From Lysobacter antibioticus (GTDB lineage Bacteria > Pseudomonadota > Gammaproteobacteria > Xanthomonadales > Xanthomonadaceae): a stretch of 64,000 nucleotides of DNA. Shown here piece after piece: positions 37,453 to 46,282 of the stretch. The translations under genes were made by a program, and so were the position numbers. The notes under the pieces were generated by a model. That model saw only the letters and a program-made list of their open reading frames with translations, did no database searches and was not told the origin of the DNA. Every line of letters begins with the position of its first letter. Position 1 is the stretch's first letter. Location of the stretch: assembly GCF_001442535.1 (NCBI RefSeq), contig NZ_CP013141.1, positions 749,196 through 813,195 of the forward strand, read 5' to 3'.

Positions 37453-38529
37453 ATGTCCAATCCTTCTCCCGTCAACGACCGCTTCCTGCGCGCATTGCGT
37501 CGCCAACCCGTCGATCGCACGCCGGTCTGGCTGATGCGCCAGGCCGGCCGCTATCTGCCGGAATACCGCGCCACCCGCGCCCAGGCCGGCAGCTTCCTCA
37601 ACCTGGCCAAGAACCCGGAGCTGGCCTGCGAGGTCACCCTGCAGCCGCTGCGCCGGTTTCCGCTCGATGCGGCGATCCTGTTCTCCGACATCCTGACCGT
37701 GCCCGATGCGATGGGCCTGGGCCTGTATTTCGCCGACGGCGAAGGCCCGAAGTTCGAGCGCCCGATCCGCTCCACCGCCGACATCGACCGCCTTGCCGTG
37801 CCCGACATGGGCAAGGAACTGCGCTACGTGATGGATGCGGTCAGCACGATCCGCCGCGAATTGAACGGCTCGGTGCCGTTGATCGGTTTCTCCGGCAGCC
37901 CATGGACGCTGGCCTGCTACATGGTCGAAGGCGGCGGCAGCGACAACTACTCCAAGGTGAAGTCGCTCGCCCTCAACGATCCGGCGGCGATGCACCGTCT
38001 GCTGAGCGTGGTCACCGATGCGGTGATCGAATACCTCAAGGCCCAGCACGCCAGCGGCGCGCAGGCGCTGCAGGTGTTCGACACCTGGGGCGGCGTGCTG
38101 TCGCCGTCGATGTACCGCGAGTTCTCGTTGCGCTATCTGCAACGCATCGCCGCCGAACTGCCGCGCGGCGACGGCGACGAACGCGCGCCGCTGATCCTGT
38201 TCGGCAAGGGCAACGATCCCTATATCGAAGACCTCGCCGCGAGCGGCGCGGAAGCGGTCGGTGTGGACTGGACCATCGGCCTGGGCGACACCGCGCGCCG
38301 CATCGGCGGCCAGGTCGCGATCCAGGGCAACCTCGATCCGGTCACTTTGTACGCCACGCCGGAAACGATCCGCGGCGAAGTCGGCCGCGCGCTCGACGAT
38401 TACCGCGACGGCAACGGCGGCTCGCGCGAAGGCCACGTCTTCAATCTCGGCCACGGTATGTCGCCGGACATGCAGCCCGAGCACGTCGCGGCGATGGTCG
38501 CGGCGGTGCACGAGCTGAGCGCGCGCTGA
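37453..38529 (+). CDS. hemE: Uroporphyrinogen decarboxylase
   Basis: A 358-residue UroD, which makes coproporphyrinogen III in heme synthesis. Signatures [15 protein letters not shown] near residue 24 and [19 protein letters not shown] near 140 are complete. The ATG at 37453 gives the family start; the frame upstream runs into the repeat region and is not used. Confidence 0.96.
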   Translation: MSNPSPVNDRFLRALRRQPVDRTPVWLMRQAGRYLPEYRATRAQAGSFLNLAKNPELACEVTLQPLRRFPLDAAILFSDILTVPDAMGLGLYFADGEGPKFERPIRSTADIDRLAVPDMGKELRYVMDAVSTIRRELNGSVPLIGFSGSPWTLACYMVEGGGSDNYSKVKSLALNDPAAMHRLLSVVTDAVIEYLKAQHASGAQALQVFDTWGGVLSPSMYREFSLRYLQRIAAELPRGDGDERAPLILFGKGNDPYIEDLAASGAEAVGVDWTIGLGDTARRIGGQVAIQGNLDPVTLYATPETIRGEVGRALDDYRDGNGGSREGHVFNLGHGMSPDMQPEHVAAMVAAVHELSAR

Positions 38530-38587
38530 GGCTCGCGGGTCGGTGCGGGTCCGCGCTGATGCGCTCCCGTCGACTGTCCTCCCCCTA

Positions 38588-38613
38588 CCCCTCTCCCGTG
38601 AACGGGAGAGGGG
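38588..38613. terminator. Stem-loop after hemE
   Basis: An 11-base perfect stem (CCCCTCTCCCG/CGGGAGAGGGG) with a TGAA loop, 59 bases after the hemE stop. A half copy (CCCCTCTCCCG) follows at about 38639. It lies between convergent genes. The flanks suggest a dispersed repeat that may also terminate transcription. Confidence 0.65.
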
Positions 38614-38685
38614 CTAAAGCAGGTCGCCACGGGCGCAACCCCTCTCCCGCTTGCGGCGGCCGAAGGCCGGATAACGCCAGGCGGG

Positions 38686-41600
38686 TTACACAAGCCTCCG
38701 ATCAACCTCCGTCTTGCGCGACAGCACCGCGTCCATGGCTTCGCGCAGCAGGGTGCCGGTCACCGGCTTGCGCAGGAAACGGTCGAAGCCGGCCGCTGTG
38801 GCCTGCGGTTCGGCGTCGGCATCGGCGCGTGCGGTCACCGCGATCAAGGGCTGCGCGAAACCCTGCGAGCGCAGCTGGCGGGCCAGGTCGAGGCCGTTGA
38901 TGCCGGGCAGGTCGAGATCGAGCAAGGCCAGGTCGAAGTGCCCGGTCGCCACTTCGGTCAGCGCCGCCAGGCCGTTGCCGACATGGGCGACGCGATGCCC
39001 CTGCGCGCGCAGCAGGCCGGCGATGACTTCGGCTACGGTCGCATCGTCTTCGACGAGCAACAACGACAGCGGCGCGGCGTAGGCGATGGATGCGGATTCG
39101 TCGTGCCTGCGCGGCGGCGGCGCGACGTTCTGCAGCGGCAGATCGAAGACGAAACGCGCGCCCTGCCCCGGTTCGCTGTAGACGGTGATGTGGCCCTCCA
39201 TCGCCGCCGCCAGCTCCTGGCAGATCGCCAGCCCCAGGCCGCTGCCGCCGTAGCGCGCCGCGGTGCGGGCGCCGTCGCCCTGCTCGAAACGGCGGAACAG
39301 ACGGTTCTTCTGTTCCTCGTTGAGGCCGGGGCCGGTGTCGGCGATCTCGAAACGCACGCCCTGCGGCTTCAGCGATTCCACGCGCAGACTGACCTTGCCT
39401 TCGTCGGTGAACTTGATCGCATTGCCGAGCAGGTTGAGCAGGATCTGGCAGACCCGGCTGACGTCGCCGCGCAAACCCGCAGGCGCGCCCGATGAGATGT
39501 CGATCTCGAAGGCCAGACGCCTCTGGCGCGCCAGCGGCGCCATCAGGTTGCTGGCTTCCTCGACTAGCGCGCGCAGGTCGAAGGCTTCGTCGGCGAGTTC
39601 GAGCTTGCCCGATTCGATCCGCGCCAGGTCCAAGGCATCGTTGACCAGGCGCAGCAGGTGCTCGCCGGCGCGGCGCACCGCCAGGGTGTAGCTGCGCTGG
39701 CGTTCGTCGAGCGGGGTGTCGAGCAGGAGTTCGCTCATGCCGAGCACGCCGGTCATCGGCGTGCGCACTTCATGGCCGAGGGTGGCGAGGAAGCGGGTCT
39801 TGGCGAGCGAGGCCTGCTTGGCGACTTCGCGTTCGTGTTCGGCGCGTTGCCAGGCCAGGCGCCGGCGTGCGCGCCGGCGGTAGGCGAACCAGAGCAGGCC
39901 GAGCAGCGACAGCACCAGGGCGATGAAACCGGTGATCGCCCATGGGCTCCACCACCACGGCGAATCGACATGGAGGGCGATGACCTGCACTGGCGTCCAC
40001 ACGTTGTCGGCGCTCTTGGCCTTCACTTCCAGGCGGTAGTCGCCGGGCGCGAGCTGCGAGAAATTGCGTTCGCCGCTGGCGCCGACATCGACCCAACCGG
40101 GATCGTAATTGCTGAGCCGGAACCGGTAACGATTGGTCTGGGCATTGTTGAACGACAACAGTCGCGCCACGATGCGCAGGTCGCGATCGCCATCGGCGAT
40201 CGTAATAGGCGCGATGCCATCGGCGATCGGAATGGGCGCGATGCCATCGGCGTTCGTAATAGGCGCGATGCCGTCGGCTATGGCGGTCCGCGCGATGTCG
40301 TCGACGATCGTTACTGGAGGAACGCCGTCGGACCAAATCCCCTCGAACGCGACCGGTGCGCGCTCGACCGCAGTAACGGCAGCCGCCGCATTCGCGACCG
40401 GAAACGCGATGCGCTCGTTGCGCCGCCGCACTTCGATGGTCTCGATGATCAGCGGCGGCGCGCGCTCGATCGGCCGCACCACCGCCGGGTCGAACAGGAT
40501 CAAGCCTTCCGGGCTGCCGACCAGGATGCGGCCGTCGCTCGGGCGCGCCTGCGGCCGTTCCAGGAATTCCTGGCTCGGCAAACCGTCCTTGACCCCGTAC
40601 ACGCGTACCGAACGCAGTTGCGGGTCGACCCGCACCAGGCCGCGCGTGGTGGTCATCCAGACCAAGCCGGCGCGGTCGACGATCAGGCCGCGCGCTTCGG
40701 TCATCGGCAGCCCGGCGCGGGCGCCGAGACTCGACTCGCGTTGCAGGCGCACGCCGTCCCAGCGATAGGCCTCGAGCGTGCCGAAACCGGCCGCCCACAT
40801 CCGCGCGCGCCCTTCGAAAGCGAAAGCATGCACCGGTTGCGCCGGCGAACCCGGTACCGCATCGAAGCGGCGCGCGGCCGCATCCCAGCGCCACAATCCC
40901 TGCGAACTGGAGACCCACAAGACGCCGTCGGGGCCGTTGCCGCTTTGTTCGAGCACCGCGTCCTTCGGCAGGCCGCGCTCGCCGAAGGCGAACGACTCGC
41001 GTACGCGACCGTCGAGATCGCGCGCCTGCAGATCGCCGTCGCTGCCGAGCAACCAGATCAGTCCTTGGCTTTCGACCAACTCGGCGGTGGTGCCGCCGAT
41101 CGTCGGATCGCGGACGCTGTCCAGGCTCCAGTTGCGATGCGCGCCGGTGGTCGGATCGATGCGCGCCAAGCCGCCGTAGTAAGTCACCCAGACCTGGCCG
41201 GCGCGATCCTGCAGCACCCGGTCCAGGCCCAGGTTGCCGCTGAATCCCTTGGCGACATGCACGACGTGCCCGGTCTCCGGATCGAGACGGTCGAGCACGC
41301 CGCCGCTGCCGACCAGCCACATGTCGCCGCTCTGCGCCGGGGCGATGCCGCGCACGCTGGCGTTGCCCAGGGTCGCGGGGTCGTCGATGCGCCGCGTCAG
41401 CACCGAGAACTGGCGCCAGTTCGGCGGCAGATACCACAGGCCGTGGCCGTTGCTGGCGAACCACAGGCCGCCCTCGCGATCCTCGTAGGCGCCCGACCAG
41501 TTCGGCCGCACCAGGCCCTGGCTGGTGCTGCTGAACAAGGGCACCACCGCGATCCCTTCGGCGTTGCCGATACCCAGGCCTTCCGGCAGATCGAACCAGT

Positions 41601-42441
41601 ACTGGCCGGTGCGATCGCGGCGAAGCACGTCGATGATGGTCTTGTCGGGGGCGAAGCGCGCCCACGGTTGCGCTTCGTAGCGGCCGTTGGGACGGCGCAC
41701 GCCGACGCCGTGCGGCGTGCCGAACCAGGCGGTGCCGTCGCTCTCGAAGGTGATGGTGTTGACGATGACCGAAGCCAGCGCCCGGTCGGGTACGCGCTCG
41801 AAATCGCGCCCGGTCCAGCGCGCCGCGCCGGCCAGCGTGCTCACCCACAGCGTGCCGTCGGGGGCGACGCTGAGGTTGGCGATGCCGTCGCTGGGCAGGC
41901 TGCGCGGATCGCCTTCGCGGGCCGCGTAACGGGTGATGCTGCCGTCGATCGCCATCCGGTGCAGGCCGCCGTGGGCGGTGCCGAACCACAGCGTGCCGTC
42001 GGGCGTGGAGGCGATCGACCAGATGTTGTTGTCGTGCAACCCCGGCGTATTGGCGCGGTCGTAGTAGCGGAACTGCTTGCGCTCGGCGTCGAGCATGGCC
42101 AGGCCGGACTGGCTGGTGCCGATCCAGACCCGGTTGCGCGCATCCACGTGCACCGCCCACAGGAAGTTGTCGCGCAGGCCCTGTTCGCGCCGCCAGACCC
42201 GGTAGCCGCTGCCGTCGTAGCGGGCGAGGCCCTCGCTGGTGGCCAGCCACAGATAACCTTGGCGGTCTTCGGCGATGCGGTTGACGGTGTTCGACGGCAG
42301 GCCGTCGGCGACCGTGAGCTGGCGCGGACGCGGCGTCTCGGGCAGGCCGGCCATGGCGGTCGGGAACATGCCGGTCGGAAGCGCGACGCAAAACAGCGCC
42401 GCCCAGGTCAGCGCGAACAGCCATCGAATAGTGCGCCGCAT
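38686..42441 (-). CDS. Hybrid sensor histidine kinase with two-component propeller (copy 1)
   Basis: A 1251-residue hybrid kinase. Signal peptide/anchor (1-31), two-component regulator propeller repeats (about 35-640, for example DRQGYLWLATSEGLARYDG), Y_Y_Y domain (about 720-800), one membrane helix near 815-835, HisKA with His890 in GHEVRTPM, HATPase with GSGLGLAIC, and a C-terminal receiver with the phospho-Asp in LLDLDLPG and Lys in FLRKPV. It has no DNA-binding output. A block of 27-base repeats lies before the Y_Y_Y domain. The start follows GGGAG. It is the last of three tandem paralogues. Confidence 0.93.
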   Translation of the reverse strand: MRRTIRWLFALTWAALFCVALPTGMFPTAMAGLPETPRPRQLTVADGLPSNTVNRIAEDRQGYLWLATSEGLARYDGSGYRVWRREQGLRDNFLWAVHVDARNRVWIGTSQSGLAMLDAERKQFRYYDRANTPGLHDNNIWSIASTPDGTLWFGTAHGGLHRMAIDGSITRYAAREGDPRSLPSDGIANLSVAPDGTLWVSTLAGAARWTGRDFERVPDRALASVIVNTITFESDGTAWFGTPHGVGVRRPNGRYEAQPWARFAPDKTIIDVLRRDRTGQYWFDLPEGLGIGNAEGIAVVPLFSSTSQGLVRPNWSGAYEDREGGLWFASNGHGLWYLPPNWRQFSVLTRRIDDPATLGNASVRGIAPAQSGDMWLVGSGGVLDRLDPETGHVVHVAKGFSGNLGLDRVLQDRAGQVWVTYYGGLARIDPTTGAHRNWSLDSVRDPTIGGTTAELVESQGLIWLLGSDGDLQARDLDGRVRESFAFGERGLPKDAVLEQSGNGPDGVLWVSSSQGLWRWDAAARRFDAVPGSPAQPVHAFAFEGRARMWAAGFGTLEAYRWDGVRLQRESSLGARAGLPMTEARGLIVDRAGLVWMTTTRGLVRVDPQLRSVRVYGVKDGLPSQEFLERPQARPSDGRILVGSPEGLILFDPAVVRPIERAPPLIIETIEVRRRNERIAFPVANAAAAVTAVERAPVAFEGIWSDGVPPVTIVDDIARTAIADGIAPITNADGIAPIPIADGIAPITIADGDRDLRIVARLLSFNNAQTNRYRFRLSNYDPGWVDVGASGERNFSQLAPGDYRLEVKAKSADNVWTPVQVIALHVDSPWWWSPWAITGFIALVLSLLGLLWFAYRRRARRRLAWQRAEHEREVAKQASLAKTRFLATLGHEVRTPMTGVLGMSELLLDTPLDERQRSYTLAVRRAGEHLLRLVNDALDLARIESGKLELADEAFDLRALVEEASNLMAPLARQRRLAFEIDISSGAPAGLRGDVSRVCQILLNLLGNAIKFTDEGKVSLRVESLKPQGVRFEIADTGPGLNEEQKNRLFRRFEQGDGARTAARYGGSGLGLAICQELAAAMEGHITVYSEPGQGARFVFDLPLQNVAPPPRRHDESASIAYAAPLSLLLVEDDATVAEVIAGLLRAQGHRVAHVGNGLAALTEVATGHFDLALLDLDLPGINGLDLARQLRSQGFAQPLIAVTARADADAEPQATAAGFDRFLRKPVTGTLLREAMDAVLSRKTEVDRRLV
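40189..40296. repeat. 27-bp in-frame tandem repeat inside sensor kinase 1
   Basis: Four successive 27-base units (from 40189, 40216, 40243 and 40270) encode the nine-residue motif ADGIAPI plus two variable residues. The first three units are nearly identical and the fourth is divergent. The other two kinases lack the block, so it is an insertion in the linker between the propeller and the Y_Y_Y domain. Confidence 0.9.
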
Positions 42442-42565
42442 CCGGACTCCCTCGCCACAACGCGCGGCGATCCGGGATCGTCGCAATGTGTGTGTCCTCG
42501 CGCAAGCGCGGCCGCAGCCAAGTCCGTCGCCCATCCGCCCGCGGCCGCGAACGCCGGCGCTGCAT

Positions 42566-45500
42566 TTACTGCGGCGGCGCGTGCCCCATCGCCGCGGCGA
42601 CCGCTTCGGCCAGCATCGCGCCGGTGACCGGCTTACGCAGGAAGCGGTCGATGCCGGCCTCGCGCGTCTGCGGCTCGGCGTCCGGATCGGTGCGCGCGGT
42701 CACCGCGATCAATGGCCGCTCGAAACCCTGCGCGCGCAATTGCCGCGCCAGGTCCAGACCGTTGAGCCCGGGCAGGTCGAGATCGAGCAGGGCCAGATCG
42801 AAATGCCCGGTCGCCACTTCGGCCAGAGCGGCCAGCCCGTTGGCGACATGGGTCACGCGATGGCCTTGCGCGCGCAGCAGGCCGGCGATGACTTCGGCCA
42901 CGGTGGCGTCGTCTTCGACCAGCAGGATCGCGCGCGCTTGCGCACGGCGCGTCACCGTCGGCGCGGCCTCCGAATCGGCGCTCGGCGGCGGCGGTGCCGC
43001 CACCGGCAGCAACGGCACGTCGAAGATGAAGCGTGCGCCCTGGCCGGGTTCGCTCTGCACCGCGATATGCCCTTCCATCGCCGCCGCCAGCTCCTGGCAG
43101 ATCGCCAGGCCCAGGCCGCTGCCGCCGTAGCGCGCCGCGGTGCGCGCGCCTTCGGCTTGTTCGAAACGGCGGAACAGCCGCGTCTTCTGTTCTTCGTTCA
43201 AACCCGGGCCGGTGTCGGCGACCTCGAAGCGCACGCCCTGCGGCGCCAGCGCGTCGACGATCAGGCTGACCTTGCCGTGCTCGGTGAACTTGATCGCGTT
43301 GCCGAGCAGGTTCAACAGGATCTGGCAGACCCGGCTCGGATCGCCGCGCAGACCCTGCGGCGCGCTCGAGGTGATGACGACATCGAAGGCCAGCCCGCGC
43401 TGGCGCGCGAGCGGCTGCATCAGCCCGGTGACTTCGTCGACCAGCCCGCGCAGGTCGAACGGCCGGTCTTCGAGTTCGAGCTTGCCCGATTCGATCCGCG
43501 CCAGATCCAGGGCGTCGTTGACCAGCCGCAGCAAGTGCTCGCCGGCGCGGCGGATCGCCTCGGTGTAACTGCGCTGGCGCGGGTCGAGCGGCGTGTCCAG
43601 CAGCAACTCGCTCATGCCGAGCACGCCGGTCATCGGCGTGCGCACTTCGTGGCCGAGCGTGGCGAGGAAGCGCGTCTTCGCCAACGAGGCCTGTTCGGCG
43701 AGTTCGCGCTTGTGCACGGCCAGTTGCCAGTCGCTGCGGCGGCCGAGGCGGCGCCGATACACCAGCGCGCCGATCCCGAGCAGCAGCAAGGCGATCAATA
43801 CGAAACCGACCTGGGCCCAGGTCGCGCGCCACCACGGCGGCTTGACGTGCAGGGTGAAGGCGACCGGATCGGACCAGATGCCGTCGGCGCCGGCGGCCTT
43901 CACCTGCAATCGGTATTCGCCCGGCTCCAGGCGCGAGAACACACGCTCGCCGTTGGCGCGTTGTTCGATCCAGTCCGGGTCGTAGCCCTCGAGTTTGAAG
44001 CGGTAAGTGTGCGAGCGCGGATCGAGGAAGGACATCAGCCGCGCGACCACGCGGAAATCGCGATCGTCGGATTCCAGTTGCACGGTGTCGTGCTGGACCG
44101 GCAACGACCACTCGTCCTCTTCGCGGCGCACGCTCAGGCTTTCCAGCGACAGCCGCGGCGGCCGCGAACGCGGGAACGGCGTATTGAGATCGAACAGCAC
44201 CAGGCCGTCGAGCGACAAGGTCGCGGCGATGCCCTTGGCACCGCGCTGCGGCGCGGTGCGGTTCAACTCGACGTTGGGAATGCCGTCGCCGAGGCCGAAC
44301 AGGCGCAGGCGCTTGTCCTTCGGCGAGACCAGCAGCAGGCCGCGCGAGGTGGTCGCCCAGACCATGCCCGCGTCGCTGACCAGCAGGCCCGACACGCTGG
44401 TGTCGGGATAACCGGCGCTGTTGTCGATGCGTTGCTCGAACGCGAGCTGGCCCTCGGCCCAGCGATACGACTCCAGCGCGCCGTTGCGCGCGATCCACAA
44501 CCGATGCGGACCGGCGAAGGCCATCGCCTGGATGTCGCCGAACGCGCCGCCCGGCACGACGACGAAGCGCTTGCCGTCCCAACGCCGCAAACCGGCGGTA
44601 CCGGCGAACCAGGGCTGTTCGTCGGGGCCTACCACGAAGGTCGCGGCGCCGGTGGTGAAACCGGCGGTCGAGAACACCCGTTCGATCTCGCCGGACGGCA
44701 GACGCTCGCCGGCGGCGTTGTAGCGGCGCGCGCTGCCGTCGGAAAACCACAGCCACAGGCCGCCGTCGGGCAGTTCGTGCAGGAACCACACCGTGGTGCC
44801 GAGTTCGCCGGCGCCGAACGGCCAGTTGCGCGCCTGGCGCGTGGCCGGGTCGAACAGACTCAAGCCGCTGGAATGGCCGATCCACAGCTTGCCGTCGGGC
44901 CGCAGATACAGGGTATGCATCCACTTCAGGCCGAGTTGCCGGTTATCGGCGACCGGTTCCAGCACGCGCGCATCGCGGCGCAGGCGATACAGATCGGTCG
45001 CCGACAGCATCCAGAAACCGCCCTCGCCGTCGGGCGCGATGTCGCGCACGTCGAGGCGATCGATCTGGATGCCGCCGACCGAGGTGATCGAAGCGAAACG
45101 GTTCCAGTCCGGCGGCAGGTACACCAAGCCCTGCGAATAGGTCACCAGCCACAGCCCGCCTTCGCCGTCGCGCAGCATCTGCTGCAGGCCGCTGCGGCGA
45201 TCCCAGATGCCGTCGCCGGCATCGTCCTGCAACAAGCGCGCCTCGCCGTTGCGGTCGACGCGGTAGAGGCCGGCGGTGGTGCCGATCCAGCGTCCGCCGG
45301 ACTGATCGCCGACGACGATGGCGTTGGTGGTCTGCTCGCCGAGCGCCCACGGCGCCGGGGTCATGCGGTCGTCGGTGCCGAGCCGGAACAGGCCGCGCTG
45401 GCTGCCGACCCAGATCGAACCGTCGGTTTCGCGCGACAGCTCGCCGATGCGCACGCCGGCGGTGTCGTCGCGGCCGATCGGGCCGAAGCGGCCGCGCTCG

Positions 45501-46096
45501 AAGCGCACCAGGCCGTGCATGGTGCCGACCAGCAAGCGACCGCGATCGTCGCTGAGCAAGGCCGTCACCGGTCCCGGCGGCAAGCGTTCGCCGGCGCCGA
45601 CACCGGGGGTATAGCGCGACAAGCGGCCATCGGTGTCGATGCGGCACATCTCGCCGTCGTAGGTCGCGGTCCAGATCGCGCCGTCGGGGGTGCCGGTCAT
45701 GTAGGAGACATCGTCGCTGCACGAAGCGTCCTGGCCTTCGAAGGCGACCCGGACGAATTCCTTGCGATCGCTGCCGAGCCAGCTCAGGCCGTCGCGGCTG
45801 GCGACCCAGACGCGGTCGCGGCCGTCGACGTAAACGTCTTCGATCATGTTGTCCGGCAGCGAGCCGGACAGGCCGATGATGTGGCGCCAGACGGTGAATT
45901 CGACGCCGTCGTAACGCGCCAGGCCGTCTTCGGTCGCGATCCACAGATAGCCCTGGCGGTCCAGGTCCATGCTCACGACCGACTTCGGCAACCCCTGTTC
46001 CTGGCCGTAACGGCGGAAACGCGGCGTTTCGGGAAGGCGTGCCTCTGCCTGCATGGCGAACAGCAACATCAGCAGACACAGACAACGTCCCAGCAC
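42566..46096 (-). CDS. Hybrid sensor histidine kinase with two-component propeller (copy 2)
   Basis: A 1176-residue paralogue of the flanking kinases. The GTG start at 46096 follows a perfect AGGAGG and gives a signal peptide (LCLLMLLFAMQAEA). Propeller repeats with WIATEDGLARYDG motifs fill about 20-600; a Y_Y_Y domain, a membrane helix near 735-755, HisKA with His816, HATPase and a receiver follow. The periplasmic half is clearly diverged from copies 1 and 3, while kinase and receiver are close to identical, so signals differ but phosphotransfer chemistry is shared. Confidence 0.93.
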   Translation of the reverse strand: MLGRCLCLLMLLFAMQAEARLPETPRFRRYGQEQGLPKSVVSMDLDRQGYLWIATEDGLARYDGVEFTVWRHIIGLSGSLPDNMIEDVYVDGRDRVWVASRDGLSWLGSDRKEFVRVAFEGQDASCSDDVSYMTGTPDGAIWTATYDGEMCRIDTDGRLSRYTPGVGAGERLPPGPVTALLSDDRGRLLVGTMHGLVRFERGRFGPIGRDDTAGVRIGELSRETDGSIWVGSQRGLFRLGTDDRMTPAPWALGEQTTNAIVVGDQSGGRWIGTTAGLYRVDRNGEARLLQDDAGDGIWDRRSGLQQMLRDGEGGLWLVTYSQGLVYLPPDWNRFASITSVGGIQIDRLDVRDIAPDGEGGFWMLSATDLYRLRRDARVLEPVADNRQLGLKWMHTLYLRPDGKLWIGHSSGLSLFDPATRQARNWPFGAGELGTTVWFLHELPDGGLWLWFSDGSARRYNAAGERLPSGEIERVFSTAGFTTGAATFVVGPDEQPWFAGTAGLRRWDGKRFVVVPGGAFGDIQAMAFAGPHRLWIARNGALESYRWAEGQLAFEQRIDNSAGYPDTSVSGLLVSDAGMVWATTSRGLLLVSPKDKRLRLFGLGDGIPNVELNRTAPQRGAKGIAATLSLDGLVLFDLNTPFPRSRPPRLSLESLSVRREEDEWSLPVQHDTVQLESDDRDFRVVARLMSFLDPRSHTYRFKLEGYDPDWIEQRANGERVFSRLEPGEYRLQVKAAGADGIWSDPVAFTLHVKPPWWRATWAQVGFVLIALLLLGIGALVYRRRLGRRSDWQLAVHKRELAEQASLAKTRFLATLGHEVRTPMTGVLGMSELLLDTPLDPRQRSYTEAIRRAGEHLLRLVNDALDLARIESGKLELEDRPFDLRGLVDEVTGLMQPLARQRGLAFDVVITSSAPQGLRGDPSRVCQILLNLLGNAIKFTEHGKVSLIVDALAPQGVRFEVADTGPGLNEEQKTRLFRRFEQAEGARTAARYGGSGLGLAICQELAAAMEGHIAVQSEPGQGARFIFDVPLLPVAAPPPPSADSEAAPTVTRRAQARAILLVEDDATVAEVIAGLLRAQGHRVTHVANGLAALAEVATGHFDLALLDLDLPGLNGLDLARQLRAQGFERPLIAVTARTDPDAEPQTREAGIDRFLRKPVTGAMLAEAVAAAMGHAPPQ

Positions 46097-46282
46097 GGGT
46101 TCCTCCTGGACCGCGAGCGAAGCCCCCGGTGCGGTCGAGCGCTATCGTCGCAACGGCTTCCCGCAGGCGCAAGCGCGGCTCATTGTGCGACATCCATCCG
46201 GTTCATCGAAACGTCCGCAGCGAGTGCGCGGGCCGCAACTGCGCATCGTGTCACGATTGCGCCCGTGCCAGCGCCGCAGCGA

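Noticed and set aside
39658-42627. A 989-codon open frame on the plus strand
   Set aside because: Antisense shadow of sensor kinase 1; its translation has no domain signature.
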